Positions 35,694 to 44,624 are shown, numbered from the stretch's first letter. The stretch is 64,000 nt of DNA from an uncultured Aliiroseovarius sp. (GCF_947497285.1 NZ_CANMFT010000002.1:310001-374000), one strand, 5' to 3'. Made by a program: numbers and translations. The notes: generated by a model not told the origin, from the letters alone.

Positions 35694-36119
35694 ATGCAGT
35701 TGAAAATGACGCGCGACGAGCTTCAATCCTTCATGGAGGCCGAGTTTCCGCAAGTCGCGCCTGATTTTGAGATCGCTGACGTGGCCCCTTTGCAGGTCAC
35801 CGTGCGCACACGGATTGGCGACAAACATCTGCGCCCCGGCGGCACGGTATCAGGTCCGACCATGTTCGCGCTGGCAGATGTGTCGATCTATCTGGCGATC
35901 CTTGCGATGATCGGGCCGAAGGCGCTGGCAGTGACCACCAATTGCTCGATCGACTTCATGCGCAAGCCCGCCGCCAATACCGATCTGGTGGCCCATGCGC
36001 GGCTGCACAAATTGGGTCGCGTTTTGGCCGTGGGCGACGTGCTGATCCATTCCGAAGGCAATGACAGCCCGGTTGCCCGCGCCAGTTTGACCTACTCAAT
36101 TCCACCTGAACGGGCTTGA
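35694..36119 (+). CDS. PaaI-type hotdog-fold thioesterase
   Basis: 141 residues from ATG 35694. The hotdog core shows VTVRTRIGDKHLRPGGTVSG, the following MFALADVSIYLAIL (the helix with the catalytic acid) and FMRKPAANTDLVAHARL. PaaI-family enzymes hydrolyse acyl- or phenylacetyl-CoA thioesters. It is read divergently from the enoyl-CoA hydratase homologue, so the two may act on related CoA esters. The TehA-like gene starts 70 bases downstream. Confidence 0.86.
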   Translation: MQLKMTRDELQSFMEAEFPQVAPDFEIADVAPLQVTVRTRIGDKHLRPGGTVSGPTMFALADVSIYLAILAMIGPKALAVTTNCSIDFMRKPAANTDLVAHARLHKLGRVLAVGDVLIHSEGNDSPVARASLTYSIPPERA

Positions 36120-36189
36120 CCGCTTCGGGTGATTGACGCACCAAGAGTGAGGCTGGCACACGCCGTCACCATGTCATAACGAGGCCCCC

Positions 36190-37188
36190 ATGTCCGACCA
36201 GATGACCAATTCCCCAGATCCCATCACCCCACCGCAAGAAATCAGCCGGCTTGCGCATTTCCCCGTCACCTTCTTTGCCATCGTCATGGGGCTGATGGGG
36301 TTGACGCTGGCGCTTCATGCCGGTGCGCCGGCTTATCGTTGGCTGGAACATGCCTCGTCGCTGATGTTGTTGATCGGTGCGACCGTGATGATCGTGATCT
36401 CGCTTTTCTATCTGGCCAAGGCGCTGCGTTATCCGGGGATGGTGGCCGAAGAGTGGCACCATCCGGTGAAGCTCGCATTTTTCCCGACGATCACCGTTTC
36501 GCTTTTGCTGCTGGCAACCGCGACGTATCCCTATGGCGCGACGCTGGCGGAATGGATCTGGCTGGCAGGTGTTGCCGGGCAGGGCGTTCTGACCCTTGCG
36601 GTGATCACTGGATGGATGAGTCACCGCAGCTTTCAGGTTGGGCATTTGACGCCCGCATGGTTCATTCCGGCCGTTGGCAACGTCATTGTGCCCATTCTGG
36701 GCGCGCGGATTGGCTATATTGAAACCTCGTGGCTGTTCTTTTCGGGCGGCATGATCTTCTGGATCGTGTTGCTGACACTGGTGATGAACCGGCTGATTTT
36801 TCACGACCCGATTGTGGCGCGGCTGTTTCCCACCATGGTGATCCTGATCGCGCCGCCTGCCGTCGCGTTTCTTGCCTATGTCAGTATGACAGGCGAGGTG
36901 GACGGGTTCGCGCGTATCTTGTTGAATGCCGGCTATATCTTCGCAGCACTGGTGGTTGTGCAGGTGCCGCGACTGGCCCAGCTTCCCTTTGCGCTGAGCT
37001 GGTGGGCGCTGAGCTTTCCGCTGGCGGCCTTGTCGATCGCATCTTTCCGGTTTTCCCAGTTGGACGGCTCACGCGGGCACCAAACCGCCGGGGTGGTAAT
37101 CCTTGTGGTGCTGGTCGTTGTGGTTGCGGGATTGATCCTACGCACCGGTCAGGCAATCGCGCGTGGAGAGATTTGCCAGCCCGAATAG
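36190..37188 (+). CDS. Second TehA/SLAC1-type membrane channel/transporter
   Basis: 332 residues with about ten hydrophobic helices. The opening LAHFPVTFFAIVMGLMGLTLAL and the HLTPAWFIPAVGNVIVPI helix are SLAC1/TehA marks, clearer here than in the paralog at 288-1292; YPGMVAEEWHHPVKLAFFPT is also shared with TehA proteins. Probable role: passage of small anions or export of toxic oxyanions across the inner membrane. A short disordered N-terminus (MSDQMTNSPDPITPP) precedes the first helix. No regulator or reductase gene is next to it. Confidence 0.85.
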   Translation: MSDQMTNSPDPITPPQEISRLAHFPVTFFAIVMGLMGLTLALHAGAPAYRWLEHASSLMLLIGATVMIVISLFYLAKALRYPGMVAEEWHHPVKLAFFPTITVSLLLLATATYPYGATLAEWIWLAGVAGQGVLTLAVITGWMSHRSFQVGHLTPAWFIPAVGNVIVPILGARIGYIETSWLFFSGGMIFWIVLLTLVMNRLIFHDPIVARLFPTMVILIAPPAVAFLAYVSMTGEVDGFARILLNAGYIFAALVVVQVPRLAQLPFALSWWALSFPLAALSIASFRFSQLDGSRGHQTAGVVILVVLVVVVAGLILRTGQAIARGEICQPE

Positions 37189-37284
37189 GGGCGATTGAGC
37201 TGTTTCAGGCGATTTGGCGTGGGGTAAAATAATACCTTATTTGTAAGCCCTTGAAAACACGTTAATTTGAGGCAAAGACAGCGC

Positions 37285-37312
37285 TTGACCGCGCGCACGA
37301 AATCTCTAGAAA
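37285..37312 (+). promoter_or_regulatory. Candidate rplM-rpsI promoter
   Basis: TTGACC (37285-37290) is followed after 16 bases by TAGAAA (37307-37312), 34 bases before the rplM ATG. The -35 box is good, the -10 box moderate. Confidence 0.4.
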
Positions 37313-37345
37313 CAGCCCATCCGAAACCCAGTTAGGGCTGAATCA

Positions 37346-37810
37346 ATGAAAACCTTCTCTGCAACGCCTGCAGATATCGACAAAAAGTGGATCCTGATCG
37401 ACGCCGAAGGCGTTGTTCTGGGCCGTCTGGCGTCGATTATCGCAACGCGTCTTCGTGGCAAGCACAAAGCCTCGTTCACACCGCATATGGACATGGGTGA
37501 CAACGTCATCGTGATCAACGCGGACAAAGTTCAAATGACCGGCAAGAAGCGCACCGACAAAGTGCACTACTGGCACACCGGTTATCCGGGCGGCATCAAG
37601 TCGCGCACCGCCGGTCAGATCCTTGAGGGTAAACACCCCGAGCGTCTGCTGACCAAAGCCGTGCAGCGCATGCTGCCGGGCGGTCCGCTGAGCCGTCAGC
37701 AGATGACCAATCTGCGCGTCTATGCTGGCACCGAGCACCCCCACGAGGCGCAAAGCCCCGAAGTGCTGGATGTCAAATCCATGAACTCCAAAAACACGCG
37801 TGAGGGCTGA
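37346..37810 (+). CDS. rplM: 50S ribosomal protein L13
   Basis: 154 residues. An early binder of 23S rRNA in 50S assembly. Family marks are [50 protein letters not shown] and [12 protein letters not shown]. It forms the usual two-gene operon with rpsI, 2 bases apart. The C-terminal tail is extended a little ([16 protein letters not shown]), as in other Rhodobacteraceae. Confidence 0.98.
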   Translation: MKTFSATPADIDKKWILIDAEGVVLGRLASIIATRLRGKHKASFTPHMDMGDNVIVINADKVQMTGKKRTDKVHYWHTGYPGGIKSRTAGQILEGKHPERLLTKAVQRMLPGGPLSRQQMTNLRVYAGTEHPHEAQSPEVLDVKSMNSKNTREG

Positions 37811-37812
37811 TC

Positions 37813-38301
37813 ATGGCTGAAGAGATCAAAACACTCGAAGACCTGAACGAAGTTGCCGAAGGCACCGAAGCCGTGGTCGAGATTGCCGCCCCCCGTGAGC
37901 CCGTTCGCGACGATCTGGGCCGCTCCTATGCGACCGGCAAGCGTAAAGACGCAGTCGCCCGCGTATGGATCAAACCGGGTTCCGGCAAGGTCACCGTGAA
38001 CGGCAAGGAAATGGGCGTCTACTTCGCACGTCCCGTTCTGCAGCTGATCGTGCGCCAGCCCGAGCAAATCGCCGGTGTCGAAGGCGAATTTGACGTGGTT
38101 GCCACCGTCAAAGGTGGCGGTCTGTCCGGTCAGGCCGGTGCCGTCAAGCACGGGATTTCGAAAGCCCTGCAGCTTTACGAACCCTCCTTGCGTGGCGCCC
38201 TGAAAGCCGCTGGCTTCCTGACCCGCGACAGCCGCGTGGTGGAACGGAAGAAATACGGTAAAGCCAAAGCCCGTAAGAGCTTCCAGTTCTCGAAGCGTTA
38301 A
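37813..38301 (+). CDS. rpsI: 30S ribosomal protein S9
   Basis: 162 residues. The conserved core starts at [20 protein letters not shown] and ends with the basic tail [17 protein letters not shown] that reaches the P-site tRNA. An acidic N-terminal extension of about 40 residues ([20 protein letters not shown]) precedes the core, longer than in E. coli but usual in alphaproteobacteria. Second gene of the rplM-rpsI operon, followed by a strong terminator. Confidence 0.98.
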   Translation: MAEEIKTLEDLNEVAEGTEAVVEIAAPREPVRDDLGRSYATGKRKDAVARVWIKPGSGKVTVNGKEMGVYFARPVLQLIVRQPEQIAGVEGEFDVVATVKGGGLSGQAGAVKHGISKALQLYEPSLRGALKAAGFLTRDSRVVERKKYGKAKARKSFQFSKR

Positions 38302-38320
38302 TCGCTGCGAACATGTTTTC

Positions 38321-38357
38321 GAAAAGGGCTGCCTTCGGGTGGCCCTTTTCTTTTTGG
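38321..38357 (+). terminator. Intrinsic terminator after rpsI
   Basis: A 13-bp stem (GAAAAGGGCTGCC with GGTGGCCCTTTTC, two G-U pairs) closes on a stable TTCG tetraloop and is followed by TTTTTGGG. It ends the rplM-rpsI operon. Confidence 0.92.
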
Positions 38358-38382
38358 GTCAATCTTTTGGTGGCTTTTCGTG

Positions 38383-38411
38383 TTGCGAGGCGCAGGGCGA
38401 TGGCCTATATC
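38383..38411 (+). promoter_or_regulatory. tRNA-Arg promoter
   Basis: TTGCGA (38383-38388) and TATATC (38406-38411) are 17 bases apart, 23 bases before the tRNA. Good -10, moderate -35. Confidence 0.55.
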
Positions 38412-38434
38412 CCGGCCCAGACAAAGTGTCATTG

Positions 38435-38511
<77 letters not shown>

Positions 38512-38544
38512 CCTCTTTACCCTTAATGGCTTACAGCCCGTGAT

Positions 38545-39285
38545 CTAGGCCCGATACCGATCAACGAAGTTCCGCAAAATCTGCGCAGGGGCATGCACGT
38601 TTGCCGCATGCACCATGTCGACCAAAGCTTCGGCTTCCTCTGGCGGGAAATACCCGTGATGTTTGTAAATCCCGATGCGGGTTTCAAAACTATGTGCGTC
38701 GGCCTCTGGGTGGAACTGGGTGGCATAGACGTGCTGCCCAAAGCGGATCATCTGAAACGGGCAGGGGCCAGAGGCGACCAGATGGGTGCAACCTTCTGGC
38801 AGAACCTGCATGGCTTCCTTGTGGCCAACGAAAGCTTCAAATGCCGCAGGAATACCTTTCAATAACGGGTCTTTCGCACCTTCTGCAGTCAGATGGCAGG
38901 CGCTTGCGCTGACCGGTTCGCCATAGTTTTCCTTGGACACAGAGCCGGGTGAAAGGTGATGACCCAGAATGCCGATCCCATAGCAGCATCCCAAAAACGG
39001 AACGTCGCCCTCCGTGATTTGGGGCATTAAGGACAGGCAGGCGGCTTCGATCCGTGCCTCCAGCGCAGATTTCTTGTCCGGTGCGTCTGAGACGCAGCCC
39101 GGCCCACCGCCGACGATCACACCTGAATAGGCGTCAAGCGACAGATCCGCGGGAATGTCCTCTTGATCCAGCCTGATGCGCTGCACGTCATCCGGGTCCA
39201 GCCCGCCTTTGGACAAGAAAGCACGGAATTCGTCGTCTGACGCATCCGTTTCGGGGCGCAGCTGCAAGATCAAAAAGGGTTTCAT
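38545..39285 (-). CDS. Class I glutamine amidotransferase (GMP synthase-like domain)
   Basis: 246 residues. The nucleophile elbow is PFLGCCYGIGILGHHL (normally G-x-C-x-G-x-Q/H) and the catalytic His is in YATQFHPEADAHSFE, followed by Glu. GVIVGGGPGCVSDAPD near residue 57 is the substrate loop. Stand-alone class I amidotransferases of this size release ammonia from glutamine for, or directly hydrolyse, an unknown gamma-glutamyl compound. No synthetase partner is adjacent, so a gamma-glutamyl hydrolase role is possible. It is antiparallel to the tRNA and to the cytochrome gene. Confidence 0.85.
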   Translation of the reverse strand: MKPFLILQLRPETDASDDEFRAFLSKGGLDPDDVQRIRLDQEDIPADLSLDAYSGVIVGGGPGCVSDAPDKKSALEARIEAACLSLMPQITEGDVPFLGCCYGIGILGHHLSPGSVSKENYGEPVSASACHLTAEGAKDPLLKGIPAAFEAFVGHKEAMQVLPEGCTHLVASGPCPFQMIRFGQHVYATQFHPEADAHSFETRIGIYKHHGYFPPEEAEALVDMVHAANVHAPAQILRNFVDRYRA

Positions 39286-39458
39286 ATGCGCCTCTTATCA
39301 GGTCGGTCGACGATGCCAAAGCACGGGCGTCGGGTCAATCGTTCTGCCGGTCAACTGCGGCATTTTGGCATTAGGTGAAGCGCCGGAAGCTTGCTACATA
39401 TTAGAATAGCAGAATGTAATCCTCCGCGGCGCGAACCGGAGATGAGGAAGGCATAGCC

Positions 39459-41117
39459 ATGAACAGACTCGTGACGACGATCCTGACACTTGTGATGCTG
39501 GCCGGAATTGGCACATCAGCATGGGCCGAAACGCAGGCGGCTGCCCCCAAGCCTCCGCCCGCGCCTCCGGCAATTCCGACGGCAGCGACGGCGGATCACT
39601 CGAAATTCGACATCCTGAAAAAGCCGTTTGCCTCTGGACCTGAGGTCACGCAGGCCTGCGTCAGCTGCCACACCGAGGCTGATGACCAGATCATGCACTC
39701 GATCCATTTTGACTGGACCTATGAAAGCGACAGCGGACAAACCTTGGGGAAATCCAAGGTTATCAACGCGTTCTGTGGTAACGTCGCGGGTAACGAGCCG
39801 CGCTGCACGTCGTGTCACGCTGGCTATGGCTGGGACGACATGTCAAAGACACCTGAACAGGCCGGGGTGACGGCAGACTGTCTGGTGTGTCACGACCGCT
39901 CTGGTCAGTATACCAAGACGGCCACTGGGGCGGGTCATCCGCCTCTTGAGCCTGTGAAGGCGGGCACGAAGACGATAACAGGGGCCTTGGCGTGGCCTGT
40001 TGATCTGGCGAAGGCCGCTCAATCGGTCGGGATGCCGGGGCGCGACAATTGCGGCAACTGCCACTTCTACGGCGGGGGCGGTGACAACGTGAAGCACGGC
40101 GATCTCAGCTCGGCGCTTTATGCGCCCCCGAAAGAGGTCGATGTCCACATGTCGCCCGACGGTTTGAACTTCACCTGCTCGAATTGCCACGTGGAAGACA
40201 AGCACAACTGGGCCGGGTCGCGGTATGATACGGTGGCCAAGGATATGGTCGGCACCGGCAAGCCGGGGTCCGTGCGCACCGCGGCGACCTGCGAAAGCTG
40301 TCACTCGAACGATCCGCACCCGCTCAACATCAAAGGCGTGAAGCTGAACGATCACGTCGACAAGGTGGCCTGTCAGTCGTGTCACATCCCGGAGTTTGCC
40401 CGTGGCGGTGTCGCGACAAAAACCTTCTGGGATTGGTCGACCGCAGGCAAGATGGGTGCTGACGGCAAGCCGATGCACGAAGCGAACTATGTCCAGTCGG
40501 ACGGAAAAGAGCTTCACACCTACCTGTCCACCAAGGGTGATTTCAAATGGGGCGAGGATGTCGTTCCACACTATGCTTGGTTCAACGGCCATGTCGAATA
40601 CGCGACCGGGGAACCGATCGACCCGACAAATACGGTCGCGGTCAATCGGATCAATGGCGCGCCGGGCAGCAAAGACAGTCGCATCTGGCCCTTCAAACAG
40701 ATGGAGGGACGCCAAGCCTATGACACCGTGTCCAATAAGCTGGCCTATTCCCAGGTGTGGGGGCCCACGACTGACACCGCGTTCTGGACCAACTACGACT
40801 GGCCCAAGGCGATTGAGGCTGGCATGAAAGCCGCCGGACAGGAGTATTCGGGTCAGTTCGATTTTGTGGACACCCATATGTATTGGCCAATCACCCACAT
40901 GGTCGCGCCAGCAAAGGACGCCTTGGACTGCGCGGCGTGCCATGCTGAAGACGGTCGGCTGGACGGGCTTGCGGGCGTTTACATGCCCGGCACCAATCCG
41001 CGTTCACCTGTCGGACTGTTGGGGATGGCGCTGGTGGCGCTGACCCTTCTGGGCGTTGGGCTTCACATCATCCTGCGTATCTTCGGTGGTCGCAAAGGAG
41101 GCACAGATCATGGCTAG
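39459..41117 (+). CDS. Octaheme c-type cytochrome, tetrathionate reductase (Otr) family
   Basis: 552 residues. A signal peptide (MNRLVTTILTLVMLAGIGTS, cleavage after AWA) is followed by a Pro/Ala linker, then eight CxxCH heme sites starting at residues 67, 116, 141, 198, 240, 278, 305 and 491. The spacing and the long gap before the last heme match octaheme tetrathionate reductase Otr, which can reduce tetrathionate and also nitrite and hydroxylamine. Unlike the soluble Shewanella protein, it has a C-terminal transmembrane helix (LLGMALVALTLLGVGLHIIL) that would anchor it to the inner membrane with the hemes in the periplasm. Its end overlaps the cytochrome b gene by 8 bases, so electrons likely come from quinol through that subunit. 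Confidence 0.88.
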   Translation: MNRLVTTILTLVMLAGIGTSAWAETQAAAPKPPPAPPAIPTAATADHSKFDILKKPFASGPEVTQACVSCHTEADDQIMHSIHFDWTYESDSGQTLGKSKVINAFCGNVAGNEPRCTSCHAGYGWDDMSKTPEQAGVTADCLVCHDRSGQYTKTATGAGHPPLEPVKAGTKTITGALAWPVDLAKAAQSVGMPGRDNCGNCHFYGGGGDNVKHGDLSSALYAPPKEVDVHMSPDGLNFTCSNCHVEDKHNWAGSRYDTVAKDMVGTGKPGSVRTAATCESCHSNDPHPLNIKGVKLNDHVDKVACQSCHIPEFARGGVATKTFWDWSTAGKMGADGKPMHEANYVQSDGKELHTYLSTKGDFKWGEDVVPHYAWFNGHVEYATGEPIDPTNTVAVNRINGAPGSKDSRIWPFKQMEGRQAYDTVSNKLAYSQVWGPTTDTAFWTNYDWPKAIEAGMKAAGQEYSGQFDFVDTHMYWPITHMVAPAKDALDCAACHAEDGRLDGLAGVYMPGTNPRSPVGLLGMALVALTLLGVGLHIILRIFGGRKGGTDHG

Positions 41118-41775
41118 ACGTATCGTCAAGGTTTATCCCCGCTTCGAGCGCCTTTGGCACTGGACGCAAATGATCATGATCATGATCTTGCTGTTTACCG
41201 GCTTTGGTCTGAACGGGATGCATTCAGTTCTGCCTTTCGGCCCGGCGGTGATGCTTCACACAATCGCGGCGCTTGTCCTGCTGGCGGTCTGGATCTTCGC
41301 CACGTTCTGGTTGTTCACAACCGGAACCTGGAAGCAGTTCGTGCCGCAGATCGAAGGGCTGTTCAAGATGGCGCGCTTCTATGCCTACGGCGTGTTCCGG
41401 GGCGAAGAACCTCCGTATCGCAAGGTCTTCTGGCGCAAGCATAACCCGCTTCAGGCGCTCACGTATTTCGGCCTGAAAGTGGTCGTGTTCCCCGCAATTT
41501 GGGGATCAGGGCTGCTTTATCTGACCTATAATTTCTGGGCCGGGGACGAAGGGTCGACATTTGCGCTGTTTGTCATTGCGAACGTGCACTTGCTTGCCGC
41601 CTATGTGATCGCGGCCTTCGTTGTGATCCACGTCTATCTTTTGACGGTCGGGCATGGGTTCAAGGAACACGTGCGCCCGATGGTAACCGGCTATGAATGC
41701 ATCGACCTGACGGCCGAGCAGGAAGCCTATCTGGAAACCAACGAGCCTGAGCGTTTGATGCCCAAGCAGGGCTGA
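41110..41775 (+). CDS. Membrane cytochrome b (quinol-oxidising partner of Otr)
   Basis: 221 residues from ATG 41110 with AAAGGAGG 9 bases upstream; it overlaps the octaheme gene end. Four to five transmembrane helices. The first has YPRFERLWHWTQMIMIMIL, with the heme-binding His after the first loop; further His lie in MLHTIAALVLL, NVHLLAAYVI and VIHVYLLTVGHGF. This is the di-heme b561/hydrogenase-type cytochrome b fold (PF01292). It should take electrons from the quinone pool and pass them to the octaheme protein. The pair has its own terminator. Confidence 0.87.
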   Translation: MARRIVKVYPRFERLWHWTQMIMIMILLFTGFGLNGMHSVLPFGPAVMLHTIAALVLLAVWIFATFWLFTTGTWKQFVPQIEGLFKMARFYAYGVFRGEEPPYRKVFWRKHNPLQALTYFGLKVVVFPAIWGSGLLYLTYNFWAGDEGSTFALFVIANVHLLAAYVIAAFVVIHVYLLTVGHGFKEHVRPMVTGYECIDLTAEQEAYLETNEPERLMPKQG

Positions 41776-41792
41776 CAGCTGATGGACAGTCT

Positions 41793-41827
41793 AAAGGCGT
41801 GCCGTGGCAACACCGCACGCCTTTTTT
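41793..41827 (+). terminator. Intrinsic terminator after the Otr-cytochrome b pair
   Basis: AAAGGCGTGC (41793-41802) pairs over 10 bases with GCACGCCTTT (41815-41824), followed by TTTCA. It starts 18 bases after the stop codon. Confidence 0.85.
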
Positions 41828-41947
41828 CATGAGCATTTGGCCCTGGAAGGGAAATCGCTGCTTGTCAGGTGCCGCACTCAGGCGTGCGCGCGGGTGGTCT
41901 GCGCAAGCCGCCGGGTCTTTCGGGACGGCCGTGCGATGTCTGCGTCC

Positions 41948-41979
41948 CAAAAGAAAAGGCCCACCTGACAGGGGGCCTT
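41948..41979 (-). terminator. Intrinsic terminator after the DUF882 gene
   Basis: On the minus strand AAGGCCC and GGGCCTT (41973-41979 and 41956-41962) form a 7-bp stem followed by TTCTTTTGGG. It lies about 40 bases past the stop of the DUF882 gene. Confidence 0.65.
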
Positions 41980-42016
41980 GACGGATGTTCTGGTGTTATA
42001 CCGGTGGGGCTACGGT

Positions 42017-42598
42017 CTAGCGCCCCCAGCTACGGATCACACCGCAATCCATATGCACAAAGTTGGAGCCGGAGTATTTCCCGACCCCACCGCCGTTGCA
42101 AGCGACCGCCGCTTTGAACATCTGGTTGACCGAACGAGAGCTCAACCGCAGATCAGCGGCCTGACCCTTCATATGAAGCGAATTCTTTGCTACCCCGCGT
42201 GAGCGCGAGCGAAGCATGGCGTTGGTCTTTGGCGACCGATAGCCCGAAAGCATCAGGTAGGGTTCGCGCACGTCCATCAGCCCGTGGGCTGCGGCCATGA
42301 TGTCGATTGTGCGGGTGTCGATCTTGATGGCTTGATCCGTGCGCCAGTCGCGCATGAAGTGATTGACCTCTTTCAAGGCGTCTTTGATATACTTGCCTTC
42401 GATCCAGTAGATCATGTTGATCGTTTCGCCGGTGCGACCCGAATGCATTGCGATGCGCCGGACGTCTCCGCCACCGCGAAGGAAACCAGCTGCATTTGCA
42501 TAGAAGGGCGTTGCGGTCACGGCTGTGGCGGTAAACGCCCCCAGCAAACCGCGGCGTGTCAAAATCGATTTAGATCCGACTGAGGTGTCGTGAGTCAT
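42017..42598 (-). CDS. DUF882/YcbK-type (MepK-like) peptidase, Tat-exported
   Basis: 193 residues. The N-terminus has a twin-arginine signal (LTRRGLLGAFTATAVTATPF, cleavage after ANA). The catalytic part is an M15-type zinc peptidase: a helix with HFMRDWRTDQAIKID, YLMLSGYRSPKTNAML, then SLHMKGQAADL (two zinc ligands) and the last ligand in FVHMDCG. YcbK/MepK relatives cleave meso-DAP crosslinks in peptidoglycan made by L,D-transpeptidases. The next gene, read divergently, is an L,D-transpeptidase, so the two enzymes probably make and cut the same crosslink. Confidence 0.9.
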   Translation of the reverse strand: MTHDTSVGSKSILTRRGLLGAFTATAVTATPFYANAAGFLRGGGDVRRIAMHSGRTGETINMIYWIEGKYIKDALKEVNHFMRDWRTDQAIKIDTRTIDIMAAAHGLMDVREPYLMLSGYRSPKTNAMLRSRSRGVAKNSLHMKGQAADLRLSSRSVNQMFKAAVACNGGGVGKYSGSNFVHMDCGVIRSWGR

Positions 42599-42950
42599 TG
42601 TTCCAGCGTGTCCCGTCGCTTGCCTGATGTCTGATCACTGCAGGATTCTGCGTCCCGCGCGCGTTCAGAGTGTTTATATGCCTCTCCCCAGGCGTGTGAG
42701 TGTTATTACACAACTCGAATCGTGGGCCAAGCAAAGATTTCGGGCGGTTAACGCGTTCAAGAAAAATCGGCAGAATTTTGCTGAAACCAGTGAATTTCTG
42801 GTTAACCGTGGCCGAAACGCGCCAGAGGTCGGGCAGCTGCGCAGGACGGATACAATCGCCCTCGATTTTTCCTCTTTCTCAATGGACTTGCCCTAAGGGA
42901 GTATGAGATGTTCTAGACTACAGATCTGTTGCATCTCTATTGGACGAAAT
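42599..42950. other. Intergenic region between the DUF882 and L,D-transpeptidase genes
   Basis: 352 bases with no convincing gene. A short plus-strand frame at 42627-42896 lacks a ribosome binding site and a recognisable product. On the minus strand TATAAA (42676-42681) is a possible -10 for the DUF882 gene. Two GTTAAC sites (starting at 42749 and 42801) and an inverted repeat AACCAG/CTGGTT (42785-42803) lie upstream of the transpeptidase. The stretch is AT-richer than its surroundings and probably holds both divergent promoters. Confidence 0.5.
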
Positions 42951-44573
42951 ATGATTACGAACGCGCTGTCTTTCCGTCGTGCTTTTGGCTTTTCCACCTT
43001 GGTCGCTTTGATCGTCGTGGTCGGGGCTTCTCTCGCGTCGTCCCCCCTGCATGCCCAAAGCAAAGTGTCTGCTTTTGCGCAGGCCGTCGCCGAAGCCGCG
43101 GCGCGTGACGATGAAATTGCCGCGTTCTATCGCTCCAACGGGTATCAACCCCTGTGGACAGGCACCGGGGCGCAGGACAAATCGCGCCGCGCGGCACTGC
43201 TGAAGGCGCTGGCCTCGGCAAAAGATCATGGCTTGCCAACCTATGATGTCAGTGTGTTGAAAACCCAACTGAAAAACGTGAAAAGCCTGCGCGCGCTTGG
43301 CCGCATTGAAGTCGAAATGTCAAAGCTGTTCGTTGCGTATGCGCAAGACATCAACAGCGGCGTTCTGGTCCCGGCCCGGATTGACAGCGGCATCGTTCGA
43401 TCTGTGCCACGCAAAAGCGGCACGAGCCTTCTTGCTGGGTTTGCCAACTCAAACCCAAGTGGTTTTCTAAAGGCCATGCCGCCGAAATCGCCCGAATATG
43501 CCCGTTTGATGAAAGAAAAGCTGCGTCTTGAAGCGCTTTTGGCAAAAGGCGGCTGGGGCACGCCCGTGTCGGCAAAGTCGCTGAAACCTGGGCAAAGCGG
43601 TGCGGCTGTGGTGGAGTTGCGCAACCGATTGATCCGTATGGGGTATCTTAATCGGTCGGCCAGCCAAAGCTATGATGCTTCGATCCAGACGGCGGTTCAG
43701 CTGTTTCAACAAGATCACGGTCTGACCCCTGATGGTGTCGCCGGTGCTGGCACGATGGTCGAGATCAACACGCCACTGCAACGCCGGTTGGCATCGGTCG
43801 TCGTGGCGATGGAGCGGGAGCGCTGGACCAACATCGCGCGCGGCGAGCGTCACATCTGGGTTAACCTGACTGATTTCAGCGCGCAGATCATCGACAATGG
43901 GCGGGTCACATTTGCCACGCGCTCGGTCGTCGGGAAAAACCAGCCTGACCGCCGCAGCCCCGAGTTTTCGGACGTGATGGAATTCATGGTGGTCAACCCG
44001 ACCTGGAACGTGCCGCGTTCGATCGCGACGAAAGAGTATCTGCCGATGCTGAAGCGCAATCCAAATGCGGTCAGCCACCTGAAGCTGATCGACAGCCGGG
44101 GACGCGTGGTGAACCGGTCAGCGGTGAACTTCAATGCCTTTTCGGCGAAGTCCTTTCCGTTTGCGATCAAGCAACCGCCGTCCAGCCGGAACGCGCTGGG
44201 GCTGGTGAAGTTCATGTTTCCCAACAAGCACAACATCTATTTGCACGATACGCCTTCCAAAAGCCTGTTTGCGCGTGAAGTGCGCGCCTTTAGCCATGGC
44301 TGCATCCGGCTGAGCGATCCGTTCGATTTCGCCTATGCGCTTCTGGCCAAACAGACCAGCGACCCCGAAGGCACCTTCAAAAAGGCCCTGAACAGCCGAG
44401 TGGAAACCCCGATCACGTTGCAAACGCCTGTGCCGGTGCACTTGGTCTATCGCACCGCGGTTGCCCCGGCCAAAGGGCGCATGAATTATCGTCGCGACGT
44501 TTACGGGCGGGATGCCAAAGTTTGGGCCGGATTGGAAAAAGCCGGGGTGGCGCTTGGCGCCGTTGGCGGTTAA
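42951..44573 (+). CDS. L,D-transpeptidase of the YcbB/LdtD type
   Basis: 540 residues from ATG 42951 (GGACGA 5 bases before it). An earlier in-frame ATG at 42903 has a purine-rich site only 2 bases away, too close to favour. Signal peptide (TLVALIVVVGASLASSPLHA), then a scaffold domain, a peptidoglycan-binding domain with LKPGQSGAAVVELRNRLIRM and FQQDHGLTPDGVAG, and a YkuD catalytic domain with HIWVNLTDFSAQIID and the Cys in AFSHGCIRLSDP. It forms 3-3 crosslinks between meso-DAP residues in the periplasm. The divergent DUF882 peptidase is a likely antagonist. Confidence 0.9.
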   Translation: MITNALSFRRAFGFSTLVALIVVVGASLASSPLHAQSKVSAFAQAVAEAAARDDEIAAFYRSNGYQPLWTGTGAQDKSRRAALLKALASAKDHGLPTYDVSVLKTQLKNVKSLRALGRIEVEMSKLFVAYAQDINSGVLVPARIDSGIVRSVPRKSGTSLLAGFANSNPSGFLKAMPPKSPEYARLMKEKLRLEALLAKGGWGTPVSAKSLKPGQSGAAVVELRNRLIRMGYLNRSASQSYDASIQTAVQLFQQDHGLTPDGVAGAGTMVEINTPLQRRLASVVVAMERERWTNIARGERHIWVNLTDFSAQIIDNGRVTFATRSVVGKNQPDRRSPEFSDVMEFMVVNPTWNVPRSIATKEYLPMLKRNPNAVSHLKLIDSRGRVVNRSAVNFNAFSAKSFPFAIKQPPSSRNALGLVKFMFPNKHNIYLHDTPSKSLFAREVRAFSHGCIRLSDPFDFAYALLAKQTSDPEGTFKKALNSRVETPITLQTPVPVHLVYRTAVAPAKGRMNYRRDVYGRDAKVWAGLEKAGVALGAVGG

Positions 44574-44624
44574 ATCTCTGATCAGCGTTGCCGGGGCGGC
44601 CCCGGCACCCTGCAAGGAGGCATC

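Noticed and set aside
42627-42896. An 89-codon plus-strand frame before the L,D-transpeptidase
   Set aside because: No ribosome binding site, no recognisable domain, and the region is AT-rich and looks like a promoter region.
42903-42950. An upstream start for the L,D-transpeptidase
   Set aside because: The purine-rich site ends only 2 bases before that ATG, which is too close; the ATG at 42951 gives a normal signal peptide.
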